A stretch of DNA of 64,000 nt from Laguncularia racemosa (lineage: Eukaryota > Streptophyta > Magnoliopsida > Myrtales > Combretaceae). The notes beneath the pieces were generated by a model. That model did not search any database. It was given only the letters and a program-made list of their open reading frames with translations, and was not told where the DNA came from. The stretch lies in assembly GCA_037954665.1 (NCBI GenBank), contig JBBMOL010000385.1, positions 62,001 to 126,000 on the forward strand, read 5' to 3'. Made by a program: the position numbers and the translations under genes. Shown one piece after another: positions 23,908-38,110 of this stretch. Position 1 is the stretch's first letter. Each line of letters starts with the position of its first letter.

Positions 23908-26900
23908 AAAACTTTTTTCCTTGAAAGTTACCTATATCTAGGAAGAGTTTTAGATATCTTCTTTGCATCTCCTCTTCTAGTTCCTAAGTTGCTTCTTGTT
24001 CCGTTTTATTACTCCACTATACTTTAACATAGGTGATTATCTTTCATCTTAATATTTGGTCTTAATGTCTACATTGTGGATGGGTCATTGCACGGTAATG
24101 AGATTTGATTGTACATCCAAAGGTTCAAGAGTTGTGACTTGGTCCAAGTTTGCTACAAACTTATGTAACATAGATATATGAAAAAATCATGTACTCCCGC
24201 TAAGTCAGGTTGTAAGATTAACCTGTAAGCAACGTTACCAATTTTCTCCAAAATCTCAAAAGGACCAATATACTTAAGATTTAATTTTCCTCTTAAACCA
24301 AATTGAATAACACTTTTGGTTAGTGATTTCCTTAACAACACATGATCTTCCACTTTGAATTCCAATGGTTATTGCCTCCTATCAACATAACTCTTATGGC
24401 GACTTTGAGCCATTACTATCCTTTGTCTAATTAACTTCACCTTATCCATAGCCACCTTCACCAATTCAGGTACCAGAACCTTTCTTTCTCCTATCTCATC
24501 CTAGTGCAAAGGTGACCTACATTTCCTTTCATATAAAGCTTCATATGGTGCCATTTAAATTATTGCCTGGTAGCTATTACTGTAAGAAAATTCAACTAGA
24601 GGTAGGTATTTGTCCCAATTTCCTCTAAGATCCAAAACACAAGCCTTTAACATATCTTTCAAAATTTATATAGTTGCTTTGATTACCTATTTATCTGAGA
24701 ATGGAAAAGAGTGTTAAATTGCAGTCAATGCCTAGTGCTTTATGTAAGCTTCTCTAAAATCTACCTACAAATCTAATATCCCAATAAAAAACAATTGTCA
24801 CTAGGACTCCATAAAGCCTGACTATTTCCTTGATGTATAATTGTGCCAATTTACCTAGGGTACAATGGATATTGATGGGTATAAAATGTACTGATTTAGT
24901 TAATCTGTCTACTTGTACCCATATAGTATCATGGTTTTCTTTGGTTTTAGGAAATGCAATAACAAAATTCATGGTTATATGCTGCTACTTTCATTTTGGT
25001 ATGAGTAAAGGTTGTAGTTCTCTTGCCAACCTCTAATATTTTATTTTAATATGTTGGCATCTCAATCACTTGAAAACAAAGTTTGCTATCTCCCACTTCA
25101 TATTCTTCCACTAATAATAGGCCTTTAAATCTTAAGTATAATTTAGTACTCACAGGCTGGATTGAGTACTTAGAGTGATGTGCTTCTCTTAAAATCTCAT
25201 TCTTCAACTTTGTTAACTCTAGTACACATATCCTAGCTCTATACCACAAAACTGCCTCTTGATCAATCTTGAATTTAGGTGCCTTCCCTTGTTTTGTCCT
25301 ATGCTTAATTTCTAGCATACCTTTATCTTCTAGTTGAGTTGCTTTAGTTCTATCCACCATAGTTAGCTGGATGCATAAATTGGTGAGTCTTGCTCCTACC
25401 TCTTGAGTAACTACTTTTAATTCCAACCTTCAGATTTCTTTAAGCAATGGCTTTTGTGAAGTAAGCAATGTAGCTAAGTTGCCCTACCTATTTTTGCTGA
25501 AAGCATTAACTACCACGTTTACCTATCTTGAATGATACTATATTTCTAAGTCATAGTCTTTAAATAATTCTAGCCATCTCCTTTGTCTCATATCTAATTT
25601 CTTCAGAGTACTTTAAGCTTTGTGATATGTGAATACCTTGCATTTCTCTTCATATAGATAATGTCTTCAAAGTTTCAATGCTAAGACTACTGCTACTACC
25701 TCCAAATCATTGATAGGGTAGTTTCTTTCATACGACTTTAGCTAGTGAGAAGCATAAGCAATAACCCTTCCTTTCTGCATAAGAATGTACCCTAAACCCT
25801 GATTAAAAGCATCACTAAATATTGTATACTCCTTTCCACTTTCTAGTAAAGCTAGGATTGGTGTTAAGATTAATCTTTCTTTCAGCTTTATGAATCTGTC
25901 TTCACATTGATCATCTCACTCAAACCTCACTATCTTTTAAGTTAATCTAGTCAATAGTGTAGCTATCTTAGAAAATCCCTCCACAAAACACCAATAATAG
26001 CTTGGTAATCCCAAAAAGCTCTTAATTTTAGTCACTATCTTGGGTCTTGGCTAATCTACGACTACCTTTACTTTCTCAATAACCACTATGATACCATCCT
26101 TGTTAACTATGTGTCATAGAAAAGAAACCTACTCCAATCAGAATTTACATTTCTTAAATTTTGCATACAACTTCTTAACTTGTAATCTCTCTAGTATAAC
26201 AATCAAGTGCTCTTCATGCTCCTCTTTACTTTTTGAATATATCAAGATATCATCAATAAACACCACTACAAATCAATCCAAGAAATCCCTAAACACACTA
26301 TTCATCAAATCCATGAAGGCAGTTGGAGCATTGATAAACCAAAGGACATTACCAGAAATTCATAATGCCTACATTAGGTTCTAAATGTAGTCTTTTGAAT
26401 ATCTCATTCCTTTATCTTCAATTGATGGTAACTTAACCTCAAGTAAATATTTGAAGTACTTGAGCCCTTGTAGTTGATAAAAAAGGTAATCTATTTTAGG
26501 GAACAAATATTTGTTTTTTATAGTGACCTTATTCAATTCTCTATAATCTACACAAATTCTCATGGTACCATCTGTATTCTTTACAAATAGGCCCATGGTG
26601 ACACACTAGGCATAATGAATTGCTTATCTAATAACTCTTATATCTAAACCTTCAATTTTGTTAATTTTATAGGTGGCATCCTATATGGAGCCTTAGATGT
26701 AAAGGCTATAAGTCTATATAAAACTCAATTTCTTTGTATGGTGGTAACTACGGAAAATCATTAGGAAATACATTAGCATACATGTTTACTATTAGCACTC
26801 CTTCAAGCTTCACCTCACTATTGACTTCCATTGTTATAGTAGCCAATCTACTCTTACTCTATAATCCATATGTTAGTAAACCCATTAGTCTTTGCATTTC

Positions 26901-27300
26901 TAACTTGAGACTAGTACTATCTTCACCAGGGGAAGTAAAATAAACCATCAAGTTATGACAGTCTATGGTGGCATGAAATTTTGACAACTAGTTCACTCTT
27001 AAATAACATCAAAATCAAGCATATAAAAAACAAACAAATTAGTGAGCATCACTTGCCCTTGAATCTCATTCTTGACATTTCTATATATTTTCCCTAATTC
27101 TCTTCCTACTCCTAATGGAGAACTTACATTCAAAGGATCCTTTAAGTTTTCAAATATCAGTCCACACTTATGTAAACACCTCTAATATACAAGAATATAT
27201 CGCACCGGTATCTAACAATATATATGCACTAGTATCATGTACTTGGAGAATACTTACTACTATGTCTTGGTCTACAAGGTCCTAATTTTGCTATTATTGA
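23908..27300 (-). pseudogene. Pol of the outer element: protease, RT, RNase H, integrase, chromodomain
   Basis: Minus strand, right to left: decayed protease (about 27290-26940); RT with VKNTDGTMRICVDYRELNKV (26596-26381) and an intact FVVVFIDDILIYS active site near 26265-26225; RNase H with YASH*LKSYERNYPINDLE (about 25900-25500); integrase with zinc-binding end (25426-25046) and core segment NFVIAFPKTKENHDTIWVQV (24972-24754); then the C-terminal part FKVEDHVLLRKS and GPFEILEKIGNVAYRL (24365-24153). A chromodomain-like end (WSNKTEQEATXELEEE) is near 24050-23950. Stops and frameshifts are frequent, so it is inactive. Confidence 0.8.
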
Positions 27301-27394
27301 AGAGCAAATACATGAGTTGGAACTCTTTGCTCAGAACCAGTACTATGGGGTTTACTTACCTATGCTCGGCCTTAAGGTCGTATGCCTGTGATGT

Positions 27395-27736
27395 CTATAC
27401 TAAATGAGTTGTTGTAGCTACTTGACTACCTATGGTTTTGTACTTAAAAGCTTTGTGACCTCTTTGCTTGCAGTTGTAGTAGAAAGTTTGAGGAATAGCT
27501 TTCTTTGTATAGTTTCTACTTAAGTGTCCTATCTTACCACAAGAAAAGCGTGCCCCTTCTAACCAATTGCATTGATGTAGATCATGTGGTTTCAAACATG
27601 TAGGACATTTTCTCCCTGACCCTGCATGTGGTGATGGCAGTAATGCTAGAGGCATTAGCCTAGCTCAAATAGGTCTAAGCATGAAAACCATAAGTCTGGC
27701 TTGATATACTATTAGCCTCTTTCCTTTCTCTGCATA
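27395..27736 (-). pseudogene. Gag nucleocapsid end of the outer element
   Basis: The frame 27655-27395 reads CPTCLKPHDLHQCNW, then FSCGKIGHLSRNYTKK and YNCKQRGHKAFKYK: three cysteine/histidine knuckles of the gypsy type, the last two with missing final Cys. The parallel arrangement is seen in element A at 9595-9347. The frame is interrupted at 27741 by the Tekay-like element and gag continues at 47002. Confidence 0.8.
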
Positions 27737-27741
27737 TGTAA

Positions 27742-30394
27742 TGTCACACCCTTCCCTAGGCACTCAACGTGACAACCCGCCACGATGGCCCAACCTTGGT
27801 TAGGCGACCGCAAAGCATCTCCATCCAAGTACTATACCTGTTTAATCACATCATAACATTCGATGCCTCTGACATTCATTTACTCTAATTCTCATAACAT
27901 ATACATATCTAATAGAAATATTAGATGATTATCTATTTGCATAACTGTCAGTGGGTCCCATTTCACCTACATATATAAAAGTTCTATTGAGCCCACCATG
28001 GCTTCTACATTTCCGTAATTCAAATCTATCAATCTAATTCATGTATTAGTCCTCACTTTCACCCACAGTATCCAAGATCTTTTAGCTTTATAACAAAGGT
28101 TTACCTTAGTCCGACGACCTATAAGAAGTTTTAGGTAGTCGCGACCTGCAAGACAAATTCTGTAGGAGGGTAAGCTATAAACTTAGTGAGATAGGAGTGT
28201 AATCTTTCAGTGTTGTTATCACATAGACAATTTCAAAAAAGTTATCCATCATATGCTATGCATGAGCAATCACATAAATGCAACAGTTCACATGGTCTTC
28301 TAGTAACCAATGAGAAGTCTAGGATTTACGCCCTCCTTGACTTTGGTTTAGGGATTCTGAAGCTACCATTAGTACTCAAGTCTTACAACTCGGTTTAATT
28401 TCTCATCACTTTGGTAATTATAATATATTCATTTTAACATCGGACTTTCTCGTACATTTGCATCAATCAAAGGAACACCCTCAAAGACACTTCGAACGAG
28501 GAACCAGCAAGGCATGGACAATCCCCCAATCCAGAAGTTTGCGTAGGATGGTTCAGTAATATCACAATTACTTCCGAATGCCCTATGATAGTGATGGCCT
28601 TCAAATTTATGCAATGCCTCATGTAATGCATGTCTCATTTTAATTAAATCTCAACCTTTAATTATTCGATTTAGGGTGTTTAATCAATATACGATAACAA
28701 CCAATCTACATAAGGAAAATAAAGCAATTCCATTGACCATTCTACAAACAAGCATTAAAATATCATTGCAAATTTCAAAATCAGCCCATCACATCTTACA
28801 CTCTTGAACCCTTGTTTCAATTGTGAGATTTTGCATCCGCTGCTTATTTTTCACATATCTCCACATAGTTTCCTTTCATCATCACATATATTAACCTTTA
28901 TACATATAATAAGTACCAGAAGACCCTTAATTATATTACTTATTAGTTATGATTTCATATAGATTTGATGTGATTTGTTGAAGAAGAGGGTACTTATATA
29001 ATTAAATTCTAATTTCAGGTTTCAATGGAGACAAAAGAATGGATTAAGGATGATATGAGCAAAGGATGAGGTAAAATTTGGTGAAAAATGAAGTTAAAAT
29101 TTCAGTTCAACTCAACCTTTAGCCTAGCCTATGCTAAAGCCAATGTTAAAAAAAAAATGGTCAGAAGCAAGAAAAATTTTAGTCCTGTCTTGAGAATGGC
29201 TGTATTGGAGCCCGTACTAAACTGGGCATTGAGAATAATGTGTTTCGAAGTCAACACGACCTTGAGCATGGCCATCTTAACACTCGTGCTAAACCCTGTT
29301 TTCACATAATTATAAATAGACGCTTACTCTTGTGCACTTTTATATATACTTATACCTCATATGTGTACATACATATACACACGTATGTACAAACACATAC
29401 ACACATATACAACACGTACTTTCACACTCGAAAAGTATGCATATTCACACACATATATGTGCATCCACTTATACATATCTATTCCTTCGTAATACAAATA
29501 CATACACATCTTCCACATGAACATATGTATACATAAGTAATCATAAGGTAACACAATTTAATATAAGGCATATTCAACAAATAAACACACAATACAATAT
29601 GTTATAGAGTCCTACTCACCTGAGTCTCATTATTTCTCACCTTTAATCAAAATAATCCTCAAGCATCTCATCAAATGCTTTTTCCTTGCCTAAAACGTAA
29701 GGAAAAATATATCATCAAATACTATTCGATCTCAAGAATTTTGTATCTATCATATTTCTAATTGATATTGTTATTTTTATGCTAAATGTAAAGATTTCTA
29801 CACATAAAGCCTTAACATCTAAACTTTGAAAAATAATCCCGTTTCATGCAAAGTTGGTTTTATTGAGTTGCTCTTACCTCAAGGATCGCGTTGGTAGTCT
29901 CTGTTCATAATTTGGAGGTCGTATGGGAAACTTGCCAATTATTTTTTCTAAAATTTTCTTCTTCTTCTTCCTCTCTTCTCTCCTCATGTTCTCTCTAGGT
30001 TTTTCTTTCAACTTCTAGTGTGTTCTCCTCATTCTTGATGCACGGTGCACTTTATATAGTCACTACACATCTTACTGACCTACTTTTTTTTATATTTATT
30101 TATTTTGTCCTTAACTATTAATATATTAATAATTAAAAACTTGAAATTCAAGTCTTTCATTATGAATTTTTATATTTAGGAAATTTTACAATTCGAATTA
30201 TAATTATCCATTCGAAATTTTTATTTGAAATTTCGAATTTATAATTTCCTATAAATTTTCCTTATTTAACCTAATATATTTCGTAGTTTAAGTTTCGAGA
30301 AATATATATTCTTTACTTTAAGTTTTCATGATTTATAGTTGACTCTCGTAGTATTTTTCTGGTGTTATATATTAGAAATTTCGCGGATTTGACA
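27742..30394 (-). repeat. 3' LTR of the Tekay-like element
   Basis: Plus-strand ends are TGTCACACCC and GATTTGACA. A (CA/TA)-rich microsatellite lies at about 29340-29520, which creates meaningless Thr/His/Tyr-rich frames. An ACACGACCTTGAGCATGGCC palindromic cluster lies at about 29195-29295. Confidence 0.9.
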
Positions 30395-30408
30395 ACCTCC
30401 CCTCCTTA
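30395..30408 (-). other. Polypurine tract of the Tekay-like element
   Basis: The minus strand reads TAAGGAGGGGAGGT directly before the LTR start TGTCAAATCC. Confidence 0.8.
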
Positions 30409-33400
30409 AGAAATGCTTTGTCCTCAAAACTTCAGTACATACCTGGCTTCTTAAAGAGTCGAGAGTGTCTTTCCTTTATCTCGTCTTCTTTTTCCCAAGT
30501 TTCTTCTCGTTCCGAGTGTTAATTCCATTAGATCTTGACTAATCAGATGGTCTTGCTACGTAGTTCTCGAGTTTGAAAATTGAGGATCCGAATGGGGTGT
30601 TCTTGATATGTCAGGTTCAGTTGAAGCGTTAGGATATCCATTTCGATAACTCAATTTGGGTTTGGGATACACTTTCGAAGTAATGACACGTAGAATACAT
30701 CATGGATTCTTGATAATTGAGGTGGCAATGCGAGGCAATAGGCTACTTCACCAACTCTTTCTAGCGCTTCATACGACCTTACATATATGGGACTCAATTT
30801 TCCCTTCATTCCAAATCTTCTTATTCCTTTGATTAGAGTAACTTTCAGATAAACGTGCTCTCCTGGTAGAAACTCAATCTCTCTCCTCTTTAAGTCTGCT
30901 TAGCTCTTTTGGCGATCTTGAGTTTCCTTCATTCATTGTTTGATGATGGCAACCTTATCTATCGTTTCTTGTAAGAAATCTAGTCTAATGGTGCTCCTTT
31001 CAAATTCATCCCAATACAACAAAGATTTGCATTTTCTTCCATATAAAGCTTCGTAAGGGGCCATTTTCATCGATGAGTGATAACTGTTGTTGTAGGCGAA
31101 CTCGATTAATGGCAAATGTTGATCCCAACTATCTTTAAAGTCCAACGCACAAGCCCTCAACATATCTTCTAACGTTTGGATCATTCGCTCATATTGTTTG
31201 TCAGTTTGAGGATGATACACTATACTAAATTGTAGTTTTGTCCTTAAAGCTCATTGTAAGCTTATTTAAAACTTGGATACAAACCGTGGATCTCGATCAA
31301 ATACGATACTATATGGCACTCCGTAGAGTCTCATGATTTCTCGTAAATAAATTACAGCCAATTTGTCTAAAGAATATATCATATTGACGGGTAAGAAATG
31401 AGAAAATTTAGTCAATCGATCTATGATAACTCATATAGCTTCGTATCCAACTTTCGCTCTAGGTAACGTTTTAGCGAAATCCATTGTGATTCGTTCCCAT
31501 TTCCACTCTGGAATTGGCAATGGTTGTAATAATCCACCAGGTCTTTGACGTTCGGCTTTGACTCGTTGGCAGATAGAACATTGAGAAACATATCGTGCTA
31601 TATTTTTTTCATACCTTTCCACCAATAACCCTTATTGAGTTCATGATACATCTTATTTCCTCCTAAGTGTATGGTGCATTTAGAGTTATGAGCTTCATCC
31701 AAGATCCCATTTCTTAATTTTGAGTTTGTCGTTATGCACCATCTATCCCTTAGTTTTAAGATTCCTTTTGAATTCACTTTAAGGTTAGTATTGACTCCAT
31801 GTTCCACTTTATCTCGAAGTTTTACTATTTTTGGGTCAATGTGCTGCATTTCCTTGATTTTATCTAGAAGTGTAGGTAGTACATCTAGAGTGGCTAATTG
31901 GGCCTCTTCTTCATGCAAAGCAAATTCGATTCTCAGTTTCTCAAATTCCTATATCAACTGCCGTTATTCTATTAAGAGTTCTATCATTTGGCCATGATTC
32001 CTTCTACTTAAAGCATTTGCCACAACATTAGCTCTTCCTAGGTAGTAATTGATATTGAGATCATAATCCTTAAGAAGTTCGAGCCATCTTCTTTGCTGCA
32101 TATTCAACTCCTTCTAAGTGAATAGATTTTTCAAACTCTTATGATCCGTATATATTTTGTATCTTTGCCCATATAGATAATGTCTCCATATTTTCAGGGC
32201 AAACACAATTGCAACTAACTTCAGATCATGAGAGGGATAGTTTCTCTCATGTGGTTTCAATTGTTTGGAGGCATAAGCTACTACTTTCTCATTTTGCATC
32301 AACACGCAATCCAATCCATTTCAAGAAGCGTCACTATATATACAAAAAGGTTCTTCTGTATTGGGTAATGTCAAGATCAAAGTTGTAATTAGCCATTGCT
32401 TCAACTCTTGGAAGCTTCTTTCATAAGCCTCATCCTATACAAACTTCACTTCTTTCTAAGTCAGTGTAGTTAGTGGTTTTGATATTTAGGAAAAGTTTTT
32501 CACGAACCGTCTGTAATATCTGGTTAACCCAAGAAAACTTCTTACTTTTGTTATGGTTGTGGGTTGCTTCCAATCAACTATGGCCTCTATTTTAGCTGAA
32601 TTGACCATTATTCCTTGGCCAAAGATGATATGTCCTAAAAATGCTACTTACTGCATCCAAAACTCACACTTAGATAATTTTGCATATAATCGATGATCTT
32701 TCAACAATCTCAAAGCAATCCTCAAATGTTCCTCATGTTCTACTAGCATCTTAGAATAAATGAGAATGTCACCAATGAAAACCACGATGAACTTATCTAA
32801 GAATGGCACAAAAATTCTATTCATGAGGTCCACGAATATAGCTGGAGCATTCATTAACCCAAATGGCATAACTAAAAATTCATAATGGCCATACCTCATT
32901 CGAAAAGTAGTCTTAGGGATATCTTCCGACTTGATTCTCAACTGGTGGTATCCAAATCATAAATCGATCTTGGAAAAGATATTCGCTCCCTTCAATTGAT
33001 AAAAAAGATCATCAATTCTTGGCAATGGATACTTATTCTTGATAGTCACTTTATTCAATTCATGATAATCAATACATAAACGCATGGATCCATCCTTTTT
33101 CTTGACTAACAATACTGGAGCTCCTTAAGGAGATACACTCGATTGAATAAACCCCTTTTCGATTAGTTCTTCTAATTGCTTCTTCAATTCCTATAGATTG
33201 ATTGCAACCATCTAATATGGTGCCTTCGAGATTGGTTCAGTACCAGGTTTAGTCTCAATGGTAAAGTCTAATTCTCTCGAAGGTGGTAGTTCTGGTAGTT
33301 CCTTGGGAAACACCTTAGGATATTCTTTAACAATTGGTATTTCTTCTAATCTCTGAGATTCCTTCTCTACCTCTACTACACTTACTAAGCACATGCTCCA

Positions 33401-33960
33401 GTTTTGAAAACCCCTTCCTTTTTCTTGAACTACATTGGCAAATGCTTCAGGAGTTTTTATTGCATGTCCTCAAAACACCATGATTTTTGTCCCTGGCTTA
33501 TTAAACTACACTTCTTTATTCTTGCAGTCTATGTAAGTGTAATGTTAGGATAACAAATCCATTCCCAAAATTACTTTATAACCTTTCATAGCCAAGATGA
33601 TTAGATTTGCAAACATATTCCTTCCTTGCATTTCGATGGGCTAATCTTTTACCGTTTCTTCGGTGATAACCTACCCTTCAGTAGGAGTACTTATTCTTAT
33701 GGTCTATAGAGATGGTTGAACTCCTAGCCTTCGCTATCGGGTTACAGTTAGACTTATGAAGGAATGCATAGCTCTCATATCAAATAGCACAAAAGTTGGT
33801 TGTGTAGTGATTATAATAATTCCTATCAATTTCATGACATCAAATTATTATGCTTTATTCATTATTTTCCTTATACTAGCAATTCTTTCATATGTTTTAT
33901 AAATTCTTCTACCTAATCTTCATATGTACAAGATATGATAAGTAGATAAATCTAATTTCA
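30409..33960 (-). pseudogene. Pol of the Tekay-like element: protease, RT, RNase H, integrase, chromodomain
   Basis: Minus strand. A decayed protease lies near 33870-33500 (FVLFDMRAMHSFIS, where DTG has become DMR). A linker follows (FPKELPELPPSRELDF), then RT (VKKKDGSMRLCIDYHELNKV near 33100, FRMRYGHYEFLVMPFGLMNA at about 32900). The RT active site reads VVFIGDILIYS, with one catalytic Asp replaced by Gly. RNase H has YASKQLKPHERNYPSHDLK and IYTDHKSLKNL. Integrase has CSICQRVKAERQRPGG, WERITMDFAKTLPR and MYHPQTDKQYERMIQTLED. The chromodomain end EETWEKEDEIKERHSRLFKK is near 30520-30450. Multiple stops; inactive. Confidence 0.88.
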
Positions 33961-34019
33961 ACATACCTGTTACTACATCTCCTTCTTAGTATTTTATAGC
34001 CGCTAAATCAATGTCCTGG

Positions 34020-35500
34020 TACTATCCGAGCTCTTCATCAATCCATTCTTCTATATTCGTGCTTTCGATAGAAAATACTTGGGCATCACTAGCTTGAGGG
34101 TTAGCTCCTTGTGTACTCTGCCTTGTCGATTTGTTACTTGGTTTCTCAATGGCAGCTTTCGATGTTATCGTTTTAGCTCCAGGTCCTTGGAACTTCTTAG
34201 GACACATGCTGGATAGATGTCCGGGTTGTCCACATGAATAACAAATTATAACATTTCTCTATGGACAGTTTATTGTTTAGTGATTATCCATTCCACATTT
34301 GAAGCATTTCCCTCTCAGGAGGTTGCAATCTCTTAGATAGTGTCCTTGTCCACACTTCCAACACTTTACAGTAATTGGTTTTACTTGAGAGGGAGCCACA
34401 AACGGTCTTGTGCTTAGAGGTCTTATGTTCATCATTAGCCTTTTTTCACTATCATTTGGGGTGGGTAGGAATAATGGTCTTTTCATTGGGATACATGCTC
34501 TAACATTTGGCTTTACTTGGTTTCTCGTATGTTCCATTCTTTGTTTAGTTTGCTCCAAGGCTCAAGCTTTACTTACTACCTCAGCATATGTTTTCAACTC
34601 AAATTCAAGGATTCGTCCTTAGGTTTTAGCATCTAACCCATTCATGAATATTTGCCTCTTTAATTTATCTGAATCCTTATAGATGTTTGGGGCAAATTGT
34701 AGCAATCTAATAAATTCGTTTTCATTCTGGTCAACGCTTTTCGAACCCTTTTCTAGTTGGAACAATTGTCCACTCAATCGAGTTCTGACACTTTCTAGGA
34801 AATATTCTTTAAAGAGTTCTTCTCGAAAATTGTCTTAAGAAATTGGTTGAGATAATGCCCTCTATCTCGCATCCCACCATATCTTAGCCCTAGCTTTTAG
34901 TATATAAGAAGCGTAGGCTAGTCTTTGGTAATCCTCTACCTCATCAGTGGTAAATGATCTTTCTAATTGAGCTATCTATTCTTTGGCTTCTTCTGGCTTT
35001 ACATACGTTCCATCAAAGAATTTATTTAAGTGTATGAAATCAAGAAACATACTTTTCTGTACACGACTACTTGCTCTCTAATCATTTCCGAGTCTATCTT
35101 CTATTTGCGATATGTGAGTGGTTCAGATCGGTGGAGATGACGATGGCGCTTGTTATAGCTGTTGAGGCTCTACTAGTAGTGTATGTTGTGCTTGCGACAG
35201 TGGAGTAGCTGGTTGGGATGATGATTGACCTCCTAGCATCAATCGCTGAATTAACAAGGCTTGTTATTGTACAGTTGTTTCAAGCCTCGTCATGCATTCT
35301 TCTCTACTTCCTTCTCCTCTAGTAGGAGTTTCTATCGTGTCTTGTCTTTCGGATTTAGTTGCTTGTCTTGACGTTATAGGTTGACTTTCAAGATTTCCTT
35401 GAGGCATTATGGGTGGTGTTCCTATCGATGGGGTTTTGTCCTCGTCTCGATGTTTAGGAATTGTAGTGGCTTTTCATCTCCTATTAATAGCTCCTCTAGA
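34020..35500 (-). pseudogene. Gag of the Tekay-like element
   Basis: Minus strand, beginning in the fragment at 35500 (RGAINRR, TPIMPQGNLES) and running through a Gln/Ser-rich segment and capsid to nucleocapsid. The knuckles are CWKCGQGHYLRDC (intact CCHC, near 34350), CFKCGMDNH (damaged), and CYSCGQPGHLSSMC (intact, near 34240). Then comes a Lys/Ser-rich tail ending EEWIDEELG at 34022. Its first codons are separated from the leader by the nested element C, inserted at 35505. Several in-frame stops are present. Confidence 0.8.
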
Positions 35501-35505
35501 ATATA

Positions 35506-36204
35506 TGATGAGGATCATCTAGCACTTAAGAAGATAGAACCACGGACTTAAGATCCATTGTAAGGAATTAGAGGACCAATGACCCGAGCTAGAGCAAAAG
35601 GGATGAATGATGCTCTACAAGGACTGGTTATAGACCTACAAGCTAAGGAATCAAATTACACGAAAGGAGAACCAACACCTATTAATGTAATTCATGTTTC
35701 CATGAAAGAAAAGTAAGGATTTAAAGTTCTAGAATAAGAAATAATATATATTGAACCGAAATAGGAAAGGGAATTTGCGGGTTTGTTGTTATATATATAT
35801 ATATTTTAGTATTTGTTTTGGTTTGTAGTTTATATTATTTAGTTGCCTACTCGGTTACATGAGGATAAGGAAACAAATAGATTAGGCAACTTAGGTTTTC
35901 CATATTCTTGTATGACTATATAAGCCGTATAAGGGTCGGCCATGAAGAACATCTTATTATTGAATGAAAACAAACACATTTCATGATATATAAAATACCC
36001 ACTTTTTGTTCTTTTGCAAAGGAACTTTTCCATAGAATTCTTAATTGAATTACTAGAAATACCTCTTAATAACTTAGGTTTCAGTCAATATGTGTGATCG
36101 GGGTCTAGTTACTCATTGCTTATTCAAGACAATACTCGAGGTAATTGAAACCAACTGGCATTGTCGAGGTTTTAGGTTTAATATACCTAAGGTTTCACGT
36201 ATCA
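35506..36204 (+). repeat. 5' LTR of element C
   Basis: 699 bases. The LTR start translates in the pol frame to GPMTRARAKGMND, so the polyprotein originally read into the LTR. Confidence 0.9.
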
Positions 36205-36206
36205 TT

Positions 36207-36218
36207 TGGTATCAGAGC
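36207..36218 (+). other. Primer-binding site of element C
   Basis: TGGTATCAGAGC, the exact complement of the plant initiator tRNA-Met 3' end, two bases after the LTR. Confidence 0.9.
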
Positions 36219-37026
36219 TTTAGCTTCTTGAATCAAGTAAATTCTATCATTTTCTTTAATTTGTCTATTGTTCTTTTCCATACTCATCTATTGTCTTTTC
36301 CATATTCATATATAAAAGTTGTATATAAAAAAAATAAAAATTCATTCTTTTTCAGTCTTCATAATCCATTAGGGTCGACGGCATCTAGGGTTCTCAATTG
36401 AACAATCAATTATGTTCAATTCATAGCTCTTCTATAAAAAAAAAAAATCAATTCAGTTGCCAAAAAAAAAAAAAAGAATCAAGAACCAAACATTAAAAAA
36501 AAAAAAATTAGAATTCGGCCGTGAAAGAATTGCAATTGTTGAAATTACAAGATAGCTTATTGATTTAATTTACTTTCCATATCAATTGTTTACAATTCCT
36601 ACTGTAACATATCCTTGATTGTCTATGTTTGGAACCCAAATTGTATACATCCCTTGAACAATTGATTCCATAGTGATTTATTTCCTTTTATGTAGAAGTA
36701 ATCTTTGGTTACATATCTATTCAGTGATGAATCTTTTCCATATCAATTAGATTGTGTAGTTAGTATTCCATCATTCACGTGACTTAGGTTGAGTAGTAAT
36801 CATTAGTGTTGACTTAGTAATTTGAGTTTAGGAGTTCCAAATTGAGTTCCTAGCCAAAGAATTACAAAAAAAAAAAAAAGCAAGTCGTGAGATCATATTT
36901 TTGTGAGAGATATACACGAGTGGAATCGTTAGCATATCATTTGTGAGTAATACACGAGTAGGTGTGAGGAACATACTTATATATTTCTTATAATTGTGAT
37001 CATAATTTGCTACAAATTTTATAATT
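36219..37026 (+). other. Leader of element C
   Basis: Untranslated region with three A-runs of 11-14 bases (about 36438-36510) and another near 36866. No coding signal. Confidence 0.6.
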
Positions 37027-38110
37027 ATGTTAGGACAGAACACTAATGGAGGAGAAAGTTAGGTAATGTTTGAGGAATTGATGGGGGAGATGAAGAGGAT
37101 CCTAGTGGGTGAACTAGAGTAAATCCATGAAAGGATGGATAGGATGGAAAGGAGTAGGGAACCGTCTAGTAGTACTACTGTCAAGCGAGGAGTAGATAGA
37201 CAGAATAAGGGAGGCGTTAGGATAGATGAAGGTGAGGAATCTGATTTTGGGGATTACCAACACATGAGGAATAGGGGAAGTATCTAGAGGCGTGGTAGCA
37301 ATTTAGGGAGTATTAAGATGAAGATCCCAACCTTTTAAGGAAAGAATGATCCAGAGCTGTATTTAGAGTGAGAGAGAAAAATGGGTCATGTGTTTGAATG
37401 TCATAACTACACTGAGGAGAAAAAGATAAAATTAGTTGCAGTAGAGTTTTTAGATTACGCTAGTGTATGGTGGGATCGGTTGGTGCGTAATAGGCGTAGG
37501 TATGGAGAGCGACCTATTAGCACTTGGGAGGAGATGAAAACTATGATGTAGAAGCATTTTATTCCTGGTCACTACCATAAGGACTTACTTAGGAAAGTCC
37601 AAGGGTTGACTCAAGGGAATAACAGTATAGAGGATTATTATAAAGAGTTGGAGATGGCCATGATTAAGGTGATAATAGAGGAGGATGATGAGGCTACTAT
37701 GGCTAGATTCATCAATTAGTTAAATAGAGAGATACCTGATGTAGTAGATCTTCACCATTACTTAGATATAGAAGAGTTGCAACATAGAGCTATTAATTAG
37801 AGTGGCAATTAAAGTATAGGTGTGAGCAGACGACTAGTTCGACTTATAAATCTCTATAGAAGTCCATGTGGAAGAGAAACTCTACTGATTCCAAGCCTAA
37901 GGAAGACGTGAAGGTTAATAATCCCATTGCTGCACCTAAAGGAAAGACTGGCATTAAACCCCCTTCTAAGACTAGAGATATCAAATGTTTTAGGTTTCAG
38001 AGATTTAGGCACATTGCATCCCAATGTCTAAATCAGAGAGCTATAATTATCAGTGATAGTGGGGATGTAGAGAGTGTGAGCTCTAAGGAGGAGGAGGAGT
38101 CACCATCATA
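37027..38110 (+). pseudogene. Gag of element C
   Basis: The frame opens MLGQNTNGGES, then a stop, then MFEELMGEMKRIL. The capsid segments KMKIPTF and YASVWWDRLVRNRRRYGERP are followed by MKKHFIPGHYHKDLL-like sequence (a stop replaces one residue) and QGNNSIEDYYKELEMAM. The nucleocapsid has CFRFQRFRHIASQC at about 37987-38028: the second Cys is Phe and the Gly is Arg, so this knuckle probably cannot hold zinc. At least six stops interrupt the frame. The tail (37866-38111) is acidic. Confidence 0.8.

Noticed and set aside
29240..29554. Thr/His/Tyr-rich frames on both strands
   Set aside because: They come from the CA/TA microsatellite inside the 3' LTR of the Tekay-like element.
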